Made by a program: the position numbers and the translations under genes. From an uncultured Eubacteriales bacterium (GTDB taxonomy: Bacteria > Bacillota > Clostridia > Oscillospirales > Oscillospiraceae), in NCBI GenBank assembly GCA_900546075.1, contig URBH01000003.1, positions 11,442 to 75,441 of the forward strand: DNA of 64,000 nucleotides, in the 5' to 3' direction. Numbering within the stretch: position 1 is the first letter of the stretch; every line of letters begins with the position of its first letter. The notes under the pieces are model-generated. The model searched no databases. It had not been told where the DNA came from and saw nothing but the letters and a program-made list of their open reading frames with translations. Positions 43,959 through 52,485 of this stretch are shown piece after piece.

Positions 43959-43968
43959 TGCGCTAATT

Positions 43969-43997
43969 TTGTCCACCGGCATTTCTTTCCGTATTAT
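43969..43997 (+). promoter_or_regulatory. Promoter of the sigma/anti-sigma pair
   Basis: TTGTCC (43969-43974), 17 bp, TATTAT (43992-43997), 38 bp before the TTG start. Confidence 0.5.
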
Positions 43998-44035
43998 TTG
44001 GGTGTAAGGCCCTTACAGACAAAGGAGTGAATCAC

Positions 44036-44596
44036 TTGGAAGATACGCAGATCGTTGCGCTGTTCTTTGCCCGGTCTGAGGAAGCAATTTCGGAAACGTC
44101 CAAGAAATACGGGAGATATTTGAAAACCATTGCCGGTAATGTTCTTCCCAGCTCTGAGGATGTGGAAGAAATCCTCAACGATGTATATTTGGCCGCCTGG
44201 AATTCGATTCCCCCGAACCGCCCGCCGGTGCTGAAATACTACCTGTCCCGAATCGTCCGGAATCTGAGCTTCAAGAGAATAGAGTATCTGACCGCCGAAA
44301 AGCGGGGCGGAAACGCCGATATCCTATTACAGGAGCTGGAAGACTGCATTCCGGACACCCGCAGGAATATGCAGGAGGTGCTGGAAGCGAAGGAGCTGGG
44401 ACAGCTGGTGAACCGTTTCCTCGGCACACTGCATCCGGATGACCGCAGATTGTTTCTTGCCCGGTATTATTACGCCATGACGGCGCCGCAGCTGGCGGAA
44501 AAATACGGCGGCTCTGCCCGTCAGGTGAAATACCGGCTGGAAAAAATGCGGAAGGAACTGAAACACACGCTTCAGAAGGAAGGAATATGTTTATGA
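44036..44596 (+). CDS. ECF-like RNA polymerase sigma-70 factor
   Basis: 186 residues starting at TTG 44036 (AAGGAG eight bases before); a GTG nine bases upstream overlaps the ribosome site. Sigma region 2 is visible as SSEDVEEILNDVYLAAWNSIPPNRPP (about 39-64) with LSRIVRNLSFKRIEYL. Region 4 runs from LGTLHPDDRRLFLARYYYAMTAPQLAEKYGGSARQVKYRLEKMRK. Its ATGA overlap with the next gene marks a sigma/anti-sigma pair. The regulon is unknown. Confidence 0.88.
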   Translation: MEDTQIVALFFARSEEAISETSKKYGRYLKTIAGNVLPSSEDVEEILNDVYLAAWNSIPPNRPPVLKYYLSRIVRNLSFKRIEYLTAEKRGGNADILLQELEDCIPDTRRNMQEVLEAKELGQLVNRFLGTLHPDDRRLFLARYYYAMTAPQLAEKYGGSARQVKYRLEKMRKELKHTLQKEGICL

Positions 44597-45330
44597 AAGC
44601 AACGGATTTGAACAGGGCGCTGAACTATGTGGACGATGCGTATCTCATGGAAGCTGACACTCCGGATAAGGAGATCAAGACGATGAAAACCAAAAAAAGA
44701 GCCATTCGGATTCTCATTGCGGCGGCGCTGATCGGCCTGCTTACCGTCACGGCCTACGCCGCAGAGATGCTTCCCATTCACAAGCTGGAATCCGGAAAAA
44801 CAAAGCACTATGAAAGCTACTCGGATGTAGATCGGGCAATCGCTCAGGTCGGCTTGGAGGTTTCGGTGCCGGAGGAATTTGAAAACGGCTTCCGATTCCA
44901 GGGCGTGGACGTCGGTCAGACGATCGGCAAGGACGCCAGGGACGAAAAGGTTCTTACCTACCGGCATCTCAGCGTTTCCTATGAGAATCCCCAGGGTCAG
45001 GAGCTGACGCTCCTCATAAGAGCGGACATGAAGGAGGTTTCCGAAACCGAGAGCATTCCGTCCATCAGCAGAACGGTCGATACGATCGCGGCAAGATACT
45101 ATCTGGATCACTATAAGTTCGTACCGGAAGGCTACAAGCTCAGCGAAGCGGAGCAGGCGTGGGCAAAGCAGCCGGGCAACTATGTTTCCTATGGCGCCGA
45201 TACGGTGCAGGAAAGGGACGTAGCGTTCCTGTGCTGGACGGAGGATGGCATTTGCTACAGCTTCCTGGATCAGAACATTCTGAATCCGGATACTCTGTTC
45301 GCAATGGCAGGGGACCTGATTCAGCAGTAA
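44593..45330 (+). CDS. Membrane protein, probable anti-sigma factor
   Basis: 245 residues from ATG 44593, which overlaps the sigma stop (ATGA). A cytoplasmic N-terminus of about 35 residues would contact sigma. One membrane helix follows (about 39-57, RAIRILIAAALIGLLTVTAYA). The extracytoplasmic domain of about 185 residues ends in a DUF4367-like region (CWTEDGICYSF). No named anti-sigma motif is present; the role is inferred from coupling and topology. Confidence 0.72.
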   Translation: MKATDLNRALNYVDDAYLMEADTPDKEIKTMKTKKRAIRILIAAALIGLLTVTAYAAEMLPIHKLESGKTKHYESYSDVDRAIAQVGLEVSVPEEFENGFRFQGVDVGQTIGKDARDEKVLTYRHLSVSYENPQGQELTLLIRADMKEVSETESIPSISRTVDTIAARYYLDHYKFVPEGYKLSEAEQAWAKQPGNYVSYGADTVQERDVAFLCWTEDGICYSFLDQNILNPDTLFAMAGDLIQQ

Positions 45331-45342
45331 AGGCAGATAAAA

Positions 45343-45380
45343 ACAAAACCGGCATCCCACTTTCTGTGGGATGCCGGTTT
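45343..45380. terminator. Bidirectional terminator
   Basis: AAACCGGCATCCCAC/GTGGGATGCCGGTTT with T-tracts on both strands (TTTGTG on plus, TTTTGTTTTTATC on minus). It ends the sigma operon from the left and the dus transcript from the right. Confidence 0.85.
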
Positions 45381-45388
45381 GTGTTATC

Positions 45389-45557
45389 ATACTATTTCTC
45401 GATAAAATGGTTAACACCATTTTATCCTGCGAATCCTTCGCAGGCCGCCGGTGGCGGCGAGAAATGTATGGACTTACGTTTTTTGCGGCTACGCCGCTGG
45501 CTGCTGAAACAGCAGCCGAATAAAACGGTTTTTAACCGTTTTATTGAAAACTAGTAT
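45389..45557. repeat. Modular hairpin repeat, copy B (best preserved)
   Basis: Ends ATACTATTTC and GAAAACTAGTAT are inverted repeats. Six stems in order: GATAAAATGGT/ACCATTTTATC, CTGCGAA/TTCGCAG, GCCGCC/GGCGGC, linker GAGAAATGTATGGACTTACG, GCGGC/GCCGC, GGCTGCTG/CAGCAGCC and AATAAAACGGTT/AACCGTTTTATT. Located past the dus stop (45566); reading from dus, the repeat supplies extra in-frame stops TGA-TAC-TAG. Confidence 0.8.
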
Positions 45558-45565
45558 CAGGAAAA

Positions 45566-46510
45566 TCACCAGTCCGCCCGAAGCTCTTTTGCCAGGGGCA
45601 GGGTGTGGAATATTTCTGCTGTGATGGATTTGTAGGCGTTCACATCCGTGGTTTTCCGCAGCTGCTTTCCCAGCTTTTCGCTGCCCTCAAAACGGCGCAG
45701 GAGGTAAAACCAGTTCTCCTTCAGACGGAACATGGCGTTCCGGGCGCCGCCGAAATCCCGGGTGTAGACTTCCAGCAGCTCACTGAAGAAGGCTTCCAGA
45801 GTCGCCGCGGTGGTGCCGCCGGGGGTGAGCATTCCGGGGTCGCCGATCAGACCCCGGCCGATCATTAGGGAATCTATCTGAGGGTATTTCTTCTCAAAAT
45901 CCCGGATTTGGGCGGGAGTACACAGATTTCCGTTGTAACAGAGTGGGCTTTTGCTGTTTTCCACGGCGTAGTCAAACCAGTCAAAATGAATGGGACTGCT
46001 GTAAAATTCCTGGCGCACCCTTGGGTGGACGGTCAGCTCCCGGATGGGGTAGCGATTGAAAATGCCCAGCAGCGCTGGGAATTCCTCCGGCGACTGCATC
46101 CCCAGCCGGGTTTTTACGGAAACGGCAATGGGACACTTGGAAAAAACGGCGTCCAGAAACCGGTCGAGATCTTCCGGGTCAGCCAGCATCCCGGCACCCT
46201 TTCCCTTGGCGGTGACCGTCCCGGAGGGGCAGCCCAGATTGAGGTTGACCTCGTCATAGCCCCGGTCGCGGATGACCTCCGACGCCCAGAGAAAATCCTC
46301 CGGCACCTTGGTCAGCACCTGAGGGACGGCGGCAAAGTCCACGCTGTCCGCTTCCGGCAATTCCCGGCTTTCCCGTTGGGTAAGCTGGCGGTGGACGGTG
46401 GGGGAGAAGAAGGGCATATAATACCGGTCAACCCCGGGGAAATATTTGTGGTGAAGACGGCGGTAAACGCTGTCCGTCAGCCCCTCCATGGGGGCAAAAT
46501 AGTGGCGCAT
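45566..46510 (-). CDS. dus: tRNA-dihydrouridine synthase
   Basis: 314 residues from ATG 46510 (GGAG seven bases upstream). FMN TIM barrel: YFAPMEGLTDSVYR at the start, the active-site Cys in EVNLNLGCPSGTVTAKGKGAGML, VKTRLG, and LMIGRGLIGDPGM for phosphate binding. It reduces uridines in tRNA D-loops. The family member type (DusB-like or other) is not resolved. Confidence 0.92.
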   Translation of the reverse strand: MRHYFAPMEGLTDSVYRRLHHKYFPGVDRYYMPFFSPTVHRQLTQRESRELPEADSVDFAAVPQVLTKVPEDFLWASEVIRDRGYDEVNLNLGCPSGTVTAKGKGAGMLADPEDLDRFLDAVFSKCPIAVSVKTRLGMQSPEEFPALLGIFNRYPIRELTVHPRVRQEFYSSPIHFDWFDYAVENSKSPLCYNGNLCTPAQIRDFEKKYPQIDSLMIGRGLIGDPGMLTPGGTTAATLEAFFSELLEVYTRDFGGARNAMFRLKENWFYLLRRFEGSEKLGKQLRKTTDVNAYKSITAEIFHTLPLAKELRADW

Positions 46511-46534
46511 AGGCGTTCTCCAAGGATGTACACA

Positions 46535-46595
46535 AATGCAGAATGAAGCACTTTGGGGCGGGAAACCGCCCCGAAAGAAGCCTTCATTCTGCATT
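46535..46595. repeat. Nested inverted repeat between rnjA and dus
   Basis: Outer arms AATGCAGAATGAAG/CTTCATTCTGCATT enclose GGGGCGG-GAAA-CCGCCCC. There is no T-run on the minus strand, so it may act as an RNA processing or stability hairpin for the rnjA message rather than a classical terminator. Confidence 0.6.
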
Positions 46596-46605
46596 TTATA
46601 TTTCA

Positions 46606-48261
46606 TCAGATTTCCATAATCACGGGCAGAATCATGGGATTGCGCTTGGTGGTCTTATAGAGGTAGCCGCTCAGGTCGTTCTTGATGGCGGACTTGATGG
46701 CCGACCAGTCCCGCACCCGCTTGCGCTGGCAGCGGTCGATGGCCTCCATGGCGACCTCCTTCAATTCGTCCATCAGTTCTTCGGACTCCTTGACGTAGAT
46801 GAAGCCACGGGTGATGATGTCCGGGCCGGTGATGACGCTGCCGTCCTCGCTGCTCAGGTTCACGCACACCACGATCATGCCGTCCTCGGCAAGGTGCTTG
46901 CGATCCCGTAGCACCACGCTGCCCACGTCACCCACGCCGCTGCCGTCCACGAACACCCGCCCGGCGGGGACGGTGCCGTTGACCTTGCAGGTCTTGCCGG
47001 TGAACTCGAAGACGGTGCCGATTTCGCCGATGTGAATGTCCCGGGGGTTCATGCCCATGGACTGCGCCAGCTTGGCGTGGAGCTGCAAATGCCGCTGCTC
47101 GCCGTGGACGGGGATGAAGAATTTGGGCTTTACCAGCCCGTGGACGATTTTCAGCTCCTCCTGACAGGCGTGGCCGGAGACGTGAAGTCCCTCGCTCTTT
47201 TCATACACCACGTCCGCACCCTTGCGGTACAGCTCGTTGATGATGTTGCTGATGGACTTTTCGTTGCCGGGAATGGCGGAGGCGGAAATGATGATCCGGT
47301 CGCCGGCGGTGATGTCCACCTGCTTGTGGGTGCTGAACGCCATCCGGTACAGGGCGGACATGTTTTCGCCCTGAGAGCCGGTAGAGACGATGACGATCTT
47401 ATTCTTGGGAAGGCTCTTGATGGAAGCCAAATCCACAATGGTTCCCGGCTTCACCTTCAGATAGCCCAGCTCCTGAGCAACTTTCAGCATGTTCTCCATA
47501 CTCCGGCCGGAGACGGCGACCTTGCGGCCATAGCGCTGGGCGGTGGAGAGAATGGACTGAATGCGGTGCATGTTGGAGGCAAAGGTGGTAACGATGATCC
47601 GCTGGTCGCAGTTGCGGAACTGCCGGTCAAGGCTGTCGGCGACCACGTTTTCGCTGGGGGTGTAGCCCTGCCGTTCTACGTTGGTGGAGTCCGCCAGCAT
47701 CGCCAGTACGCCCTGATTTCCCAGTTCGCCCAGCCGCGCCAGGTCCATCATGCCGTCGTGGGAGGTGGGGTCAATCTTGAAGTCGCCGGTGAATATCACC
47801 GTACCCACGGGGGTGCGGATGGCGAAGGCCACCGCGTCGGGGATGGAGTGGTTCACGTGGATGAACTCCACGGTGAAGCATCCTGCCTTCACCACGTCAC
47901 CGGGCTTGTGGGTGACGAGCTTGACCTTGTCCGCCAGCCGGTGCTCCTCCAGTTTCAGCTTGATCAGACCGCAGGTCATGGAGGTACTGTGGATGGGGCA
48001 GTTCACGTCCCGCATGGCGTAGGGGATGGAACCAATGTGGTCTTCGTGGCCGTGGGTGATGAACATGCCCCGCAGCTTTTTCTGGTTGGCCACAAGATAG
48101 GTAAAATCGGGGATGACCAGATCGACGCCGTACATGTCCTCCTCCGGGAAGCCCACGCCGCAGTCGACCACGATCATATCTTTTCCGTATTCCAGGACGG
48201 TACAGTTCTTGCCGATCTCGTCAAGGCCGCCCAGAGGAATAATTTTCAGTTTTTCTGCCAA
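46606..48261 (-). CDS. rnj: Ribonuclease J
   Basis: 551 residues starting at TTG 48261, with AGGAG 12 bases upstream. Metallo-beta-lactamase/beta-CASP fold: FITHGHEDHIGSIPYAM (HxHxDH), TGDFKID, ADSTNVERQG, VSGRSMENM, and GHACQEELKIVHGLVKPKFFIPVHGEQRHL in the C-terminal part. 5'-exonuclease and endonuclease activities drive mRNA turnover and rRNA maturation. Firmicutes often carry two paralogues; only one is in the window. Confidence 0.96.
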   Translation of the reverse strand: MAEKLKIIPLGGLDEIGKNCTVLEYGKDMIVVDCGVGFPEEDMYGVDLVIPDFTYLVANQKKLRGMFITHGHEDHIGSIPYAMRDVNCPIHSTSMTCGLIKLKLEEHRLADKVKLVTHKPGDVVKAGCFTVEFIHVNHSIPDAVAFAIRTPVGTVIFTGDFKIDPTSHDGMMDLARLGELGNQGVLAMLADSTNVERQGYTPSENVVADSLDRQFRNCDQRIIVTTFASNMHRIQSILSTAQRYGRKVAVSGRSMENMLKVAQELGYLKVKPGTIVDLASIKSLPKNKIVIVSTGSQGENMSALYRMAFSTHKQVDITAGDRIIISASAIPGNEKSISNIINELYRKGADVVYEKSEGLHVSGHACQEELKIVHGLVKPKFFIPVHGEQRHLQLHAKLAQSMGMNPRDIHIGEIGTVFEFTGKTCKVNGTVPAGRVFVDGSGVGDVGSVVLRDRKHLAEDGMIVVCVNLSSEDGSVITGPDIITRGFIYVKESEELMDELKEVAMEAIDRCQRKRVRDWSAIKSAIKNDLSGYLYKTTKRNPMILPVIMEI

Positions 48262-48459
48262 TTTAGATGATAACTCCTTTCAAAATGTACATGGAAATGC
48301 CATAGAGGCACAACAAGCAGGCAGCCGCTTTCCTCAGAATCCGACCCCGAATCGCCGTTTCCTTGAAAAAACGCCTGCAATGTTTTTTTGTCTTTGCGGG
48401 AAGCGCATCCGCGTTTCCCAAATGCCCGGGTAAAGCCCGTCCCCGGCGCTGGCCAATAT

Positions 48460-48468
48460 AGTATAACA
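48460..48468 (-). promoter_or_regulatory. Probable extended -10 promoter of rnj
   Basis: Minus strand TGTTATACT (TGn plus TATACT) with a weak -35. The leader to the TTG start is about 190 nt, long enough for autoregulation by RNase J. The gap 48262-48617 holds this leader and the divergent promoter at 48532; I see no other gene. Confidence 0.45.
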
Positions 48469-48531
48469 CAGTTTCGGGAAAAAGTATACAATTTTTTTGC
48501 GGTCTTTTTTACGGATTTGACGGAAAAAGAG

Positions 48532-48560
48532 TTGCACCTTTTGGCTGGATTTGCTATAAT
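48532..48560 (+). promoter_or_regulatory. Promoter of the gdpP-rplI-dnaB operon
   Basis: TTGCAC (48532-48537), 17 bp, TATAAT (48555-48560), about 50 bp before the start of the phosphodiesterase gene. Confidence 0.75.
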
Positions 48561-48617
48561 ATCGGGTATAGTATGGATTAGTGTGGCTGATTGCCGCCGG
48601 AAGGAGGACGTTTGGCA

Positions 48618-50594
48618 GTGAATCGAAAGCTGGGAAGACTGCTCAGACCCGGGATGGGTGCATACTTTTTCGTGATGGCCGCTTTCTGCGCCGCGGCGCT
48701 GCTGGTGGGGCATTACTGGCTGGCCGCCGGAGAAATGGCGGTGACGGTGGTCACGTTCCTACTGTACGTTCTGGACAGGACACGTCGGGAACGGAAAATT
48801 CAGCAGTATATCCAGTCCGCTTCCAATACCCTGGAAGCTTCCAGCGGCGGGGAAGCGCCCCTGCCTGCGGTGATGGTTCGCCTGGGGGACGGAGACATCG
48901 TCTGGGGCAACCACCGTTTCAGCGAGCTGACGGGGTACGCCGACACCATGACCCAGCTGCGGCTGGAGGAGGTGCTGCCGGACTTCACCCTGGACTGGCT
49001 CACCGCCGGAAAAACGGAAAGCCCCCATGACGCGATTCTGGGCAACCGCCGCTACCGGGTATACGGAACCACCATCCGGGCGGAGGACAACCGGGGCACC
49101 ATGCTGGGCGTGCTGTATTTTTCCGACCTGACGGAGCTGTATCAGGTGCGGGACGAGTATATCCGCTCCCGGCCTGTGGTTGCCATCATTCTCATTGATA
49201 ACTACGAGGAACTGACCAAAAACTTGACGGAAAGCGCCATTTCCTCTCTGAACGCCAAGTTGAACGAAACCATCACCCGGTGGACGGAGGGCTACAGCGG
49301 CCTGCTTCGCCGGTTGGAGCGCAACCGTTTCCTGTTCATTTTCGAGAAGCGGGACTTAGAACGGGCGAAGGAAAACAAGTTCTCCCTGCTGGAAGACATT
49401 CACGAGATCGTCAATTCCTCCGGCCTGCCCGCCTCCATTTCCATCGGCCTGGGCGTGGACGGCGAGAGCTTCGAGGAAAGCTATGACTTTGCCGCCCTGG
49501 GAATCGAGATGGCGCTGAGCCGTGGCGGCGATCAGGCGGTCATCAAGGATCGGGTCAACTTCAATTTCTACGGCGGACGGAACCGGGAAGCGGATTACCG
49601 CAGCAAGGTGCGCTCCCGTGTGACGGCCAATTCCCTGATGGAGCTGATCGGTCAGAGCGGCCGGGTGTTCATCATGGGACACAAAAACGCCGACCTGGAC
49701 GCCGTGGGCGCGGCCATGGGCATCAGCTGCCTGTGCCGGAAAAAAGGCAAGAAGGCCAATATCGTCATCGATCTGGAAAACAACGCTGCCGAGAAGCTGA
49801 TCGAGGAAATCCAGGCGGTTCCGGAATACCGGGATGTGTTCGTGTCCGGCCAGGACGCCCTGCTGATGGCGGACAACCGGAGCATCCTCGTGGTGGTGGA
49901 CACCAACCGGCCGGATCAGGTGGAGTGCAGACCGCTGCTTGAAGCCATTTCCAAGGTCTGCGTGGTAGACCATCACCGCCGGGCGGCGGATTATATCAAC
50001 CCCGTGGTGGTCAACCTGCATGAGCCATACGCCTCCTCGGCGGCGGAGCTGGTGACGGAGGTGCTCATGTACGCCGTGGAGAAGAAGGACGTGCTGCCCA
50101 TCGAAGCGGAAAGCCTGATGGCGGGCATCTGCCTGGACACCAAGTTCTTCAACGTCCGTACCGGCGAGCGTACCTTTGAGGCCGCGGCCGTTCTGCGCCG
50201 TCTGGGCGCTGACACCACGGAGGTCAAGAAGCTGATGCAGAACGACTTCCAGGACACCATGGCGAAGTATCAGATCATCAAATCCTCCCGCCTGTACCGG
50301 CAGGAGATCGCCATTGCGGCGCTGAACACCCCCACGACCCGGGTGCTGGCAGCCCAGGCGGCGGACGAGCTATTGAATATTTCCGGCATTACCGCCTCCT
50401 TCGTCCTCTATCCGGACGGAGATCAGGTGATCATTTCCGCCCGAAGCATCGGCAGCGCCAACGTCCAGATGATTCTGGAACCTCTGGGCGGCGGCGGCAA
50501 CACTGCTACGGCCGGTGCGCAGATGAAGGACATCACCGTCAAGGATGCCCTGGACGAGCTGGTGGCGTCCATTGATAAATTCTACGAAGAATAA
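48618..50594 (+). CDS. gdpP: DHH-family cyclic-di-AMP phosphodiesterase (GdpP-like)
   Basis: 658 residues from GTG 48618 (AAGGAGG ten bases upstream; TTG 48612 is an alternative). Two membrane helices (about 15-55), a PAS-like domain (about 75-170) and a degenerate GGDEF domain (about 175-300). The DHH/DHHA1 phosphoesterase follows: HKNADLDAVGAAMG, VVDTNRPDQVE, VVDHHRRAAD and ICLDTKFFNVRTGERTFEAA. It hydrolyses c-di-AMP and links osmotic and wall homeostasis. It comes directly before rplI and dnaB, the conserved Firmicutes order. Confidence 0.93.
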   Translation: MNRKLGRLLRPGMGAYFFVMAAFCAAALLVGHYWLAAGEMAVTVVTFLLYVLDRTRRERKIQQYIQSASNTLEASSGGEAPLPAVMVRLGDGDIVWGNHRFSELTGYADTMTQLRLEEVLPDFTLDWLTAGKTESPHDAILGNRRYRVYGTTIRAEDNRGTMLGVLYFSDLTELYQVRDEYIRSRPVVAIILIDNYEELTKNLTESAISSLNAKLNETITRWTEGYSGLLRRLERNRFLFIFEKRDLERAKENKFSLLEDIHEIVNSSGLPASISIGLGVDGESFEESYDFAALGIEMALSRGGDQAVIKDRVNFNFYGGRNREADYRSKVRSRVTANSLMELIGQSGRVFIMGHKNADLDAVGAAMGISCLCRKKGKKANIVIDLENNAAEKLIEEIQAVPEYRDVFVSGQDALLMADNRSILVVVDTNRPDQVECRPLLEAISKVCVVDHHRRAADYINPVVVNLHEPYASSAAELVTEVLMYAVEKKDVLPIEAESLMAGICLDTKFFNVRTGERTFEAAAVLRRLGADTTEVKKLMQNDFQDTMAKYQIIKSSRLYRQEIAIAALNTPTTRVLAAQAADELLNISGITASFVLYPDGDQVIISARSIGSANVQMILEPLGGGGNTATAGAQMKDITVKDALDELVASIDKFYEE

Positions 50595-50661
50595 ACCAGG
50601 CCAAACGCTGTTTTAACGGCAGTTTGGCGTACATATCATACCGATTAAGGAGACTGTTACA

Positions 50662-51105
50662 ATGAAAGTAATTCTGCTGCAAGATGTAAAAGGAAAGGGC
50701 AAAAAGGGACAGATGATCGAGGTTTCTGACGGCTACGCCCGGAACTACATGCTGCCCCGGAAGCTGGCCACGGAGGCGACTCCCGACGCCGTGAACACCA
50801 TGCGCATGAACGACAAGGCCAACCAGGAGCGTATTGCCCGGGAAAAGGCCGAGGCCATGGAGACCGCCGGAAAGCTGCGGGAGATGACCGTTACCGTGGC
50901 CGCCAAGGGCGGCGGCGCGGGACGTCTGTTCGGCTCCGTGACCAATCAGGAAATCGCCGACGCCCTGGCCAAGACCGGCATCAAGCTGGACAAGCGGAAG
51001 ATCACCATTGCCGAGCCCATCAAGAATGTGGGTACGTACACCGTTACCTGCAAGCTGGGCTATGAGATTTCCGCGCCGCTGACGGTGAAGATCGTCGAAG
51101 CGTAA
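50662..51105 (+). CDS. rplI: 50S ribosomal protein L9
   Basis: 147 residues with the N-terminal motif LLQDVKGKGKKGQMIEVSDGYARNYMLPRKLA, then a long connecting helix and the C-terminal domain (GRLFGSVTNQEIADALAKTG). The upstream gap contains a GCCAAACGCTGTT-type hairpin (50600-50629) that may moderate read-through. Confidence 0.97.
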   Translation: MKVILLQDVKGKGKKGQMIEVSDGYARNYMLPRKLATEATPDAVNTMRMNDKANQERIAREKAEAMETAGKLREMTVTVAAKGGGAGRLFGSVTNQEIADALAKTGIKLDKRKITIAEPIKNVGTYTVTCKLGYEISAPLTVKIVEA

Positions 51106-51147
51106 GATTCGGCAGCATACTATTCTATAGAGAAAGGAGAATTTGCC

Positions 51148-52485
51148 ATGGATGAGGAACTTCTGTCCCGGCAGCAGCCCCAGTCTTTGGAGGCGGAGCA
51201 GGCGGTTCTGGGTTCCATTCTCATCGACAGCCGGTGCATTACGGATGTGGTGGGCATTGTGAAGCCGGAGGACTTTTACCTACAGCAGAACCGGGAGATT
51301 TATGAAGCCATCTATACCATGTTCAACTTCTCCCAGACCATTGACCCGGTCACGGTGCTGGACAAGCTGAAGGAGCTGGGCTATTACCACGACAATTCCC
51401 GGGATTACATCCTCCAATTGATGGAGATCACCCCCACCGCCGCCAATGTGGCGCGCTATGCGGCCATTGTTCAGGAAAAATCCATGCTTCGGGGACTGAA
51501 TCAGGCCGCGACGGACATTCAGCAGATGGTGTCGGAAGAGGTGGGAACCCCCGCCGAGATGCTGGAATCTGCGGAAAAGAAAATTTACGCCCTGCGCAAG
51601 GGCGAGCGGGGCGACTCTCTGGAGCATATCGGCACGACGCTGCACAAGGTGTTTGACCGCCTGACGGAGCTGAGCCAGTCGGACTCCCTGATTCCCGGCC
51701 TGTCCACCGGCCTGCGGGATCTGGACACCCGGATCAACGGACTGAACAAGTCTGACCTTCTGCTCATCGCCGCCCGGCCTGCTATGGGTAAATCCGCCTT
51801 TGCGCTGAACATCGGCGTCAGTGTAGCAAAAAAATACAAAAAAACCGTGGCTATTTTCAACCTGGAAATGTCCCGGGAGCAGCTGGCCATGCGTCTGCTT
51901 GCCAGCGAGGGCTTTGTGGAGCTGCAAAAGCTGGCCACGGGCAAGCTCAGCGAGGACGAGTGGAGCAAGCTGTGCATCGCCTCCGCCGCCCTGAGCCAGA
52001 CGGACATTCGCATTGACGACAATCCCTCCGTCACCGTGGCGGATATCAACGCCAAGTGCCGCCGCCTGGACAATCTGGGGCTGGTCATCATCGACTATTT
52101 GCAGCTGATGCAGGGTTCCGGCTACGGCAAGAACAGCGACAACCGTGTCACCGTGGTGGGCGAAATCTCCCGCTCCCTGAAAATCATGGCGAAGGAGCTG
52201 GACGTGCCGGTGATCTGCCTGAGCCAGCTGTCCCGTGCGGTGGAGAGCCGCACCGACAAGCGGCCGATTCTGTCCGATCTCCGGGAATCCGGCGCCATCG
52301 AGCAGGATGCCGACTCGGTGATGTTCCTGTACCGGGACGAATATTATCACGAAAACACCGAGGACAAGGGCGTGGCGGAGTGCATCGTCGCCAAGAACCG
52401 TCACGGCGAAACCGGCGCGGTGAAGATGCAGTGGATCGGACAGTATCAGACCTTTGCCGACCGGGAGTGGAAACATGCGGAATAA
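51148..52485 (+). CDS. dnaB: Replicative DNA helicase DnaB
   Basis: 445 residues: N-terminal helical domain (PQSLEAEQAVLGSILID), linker, then the RecA-like domain with Walker A ARPAMGKSAFALN, Walker B LVIIDYLQLM and the loop SQLSRAVESRTDKRPILSDLRESGAIEQDAD. It drives fork unwinding. The final bases overlap the tilS start. Confidence 0.97.
   Translation: MDEELLSRQQPQSLEAEQAVLGSILIDSRCITDVVGIVKPEDFYLQQNREIYEAIYTMFNFSQTIDPVTVLDKLKELGYYHDNSRDYILQLMEITPTAANVARYAAIVQEKSMLRGLNQAATDIQQMVSEEVGTPAEMLESAEKKIYALRKGERGDSLEHIGTTLHKVFDRLTELSQSDSLIPGLSTGLRDLDTRINGLNKSDLLLIAARPAMGKSAFALNIGVSVAKKYKKTVAIFNLEMSREQLAMRLLASEGFVELQKLATGKLSEDEWSKLCIASAALSQTDIRIDDNPSVTVADINAKCRRLDNLGLVIIDYLQLMQGSGYGKNSDNRVTVVGEISRSLKIMAKELDVPVICLSQLSRAVESRTDKRPILSDLRESGAIEQDADSVMFLYRDEYYHENTEDKGVAECIVAKNRHGETGAVKMQWIGQYQTFADREWKHAE

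Noticed and set aside
46535..46595. Nested inverted repeat called as a strong intrinsic terminator of rnj
   Set aside because: No T-run follows it on the minus strand, so I list it as an inverted repeat of uncertain role.
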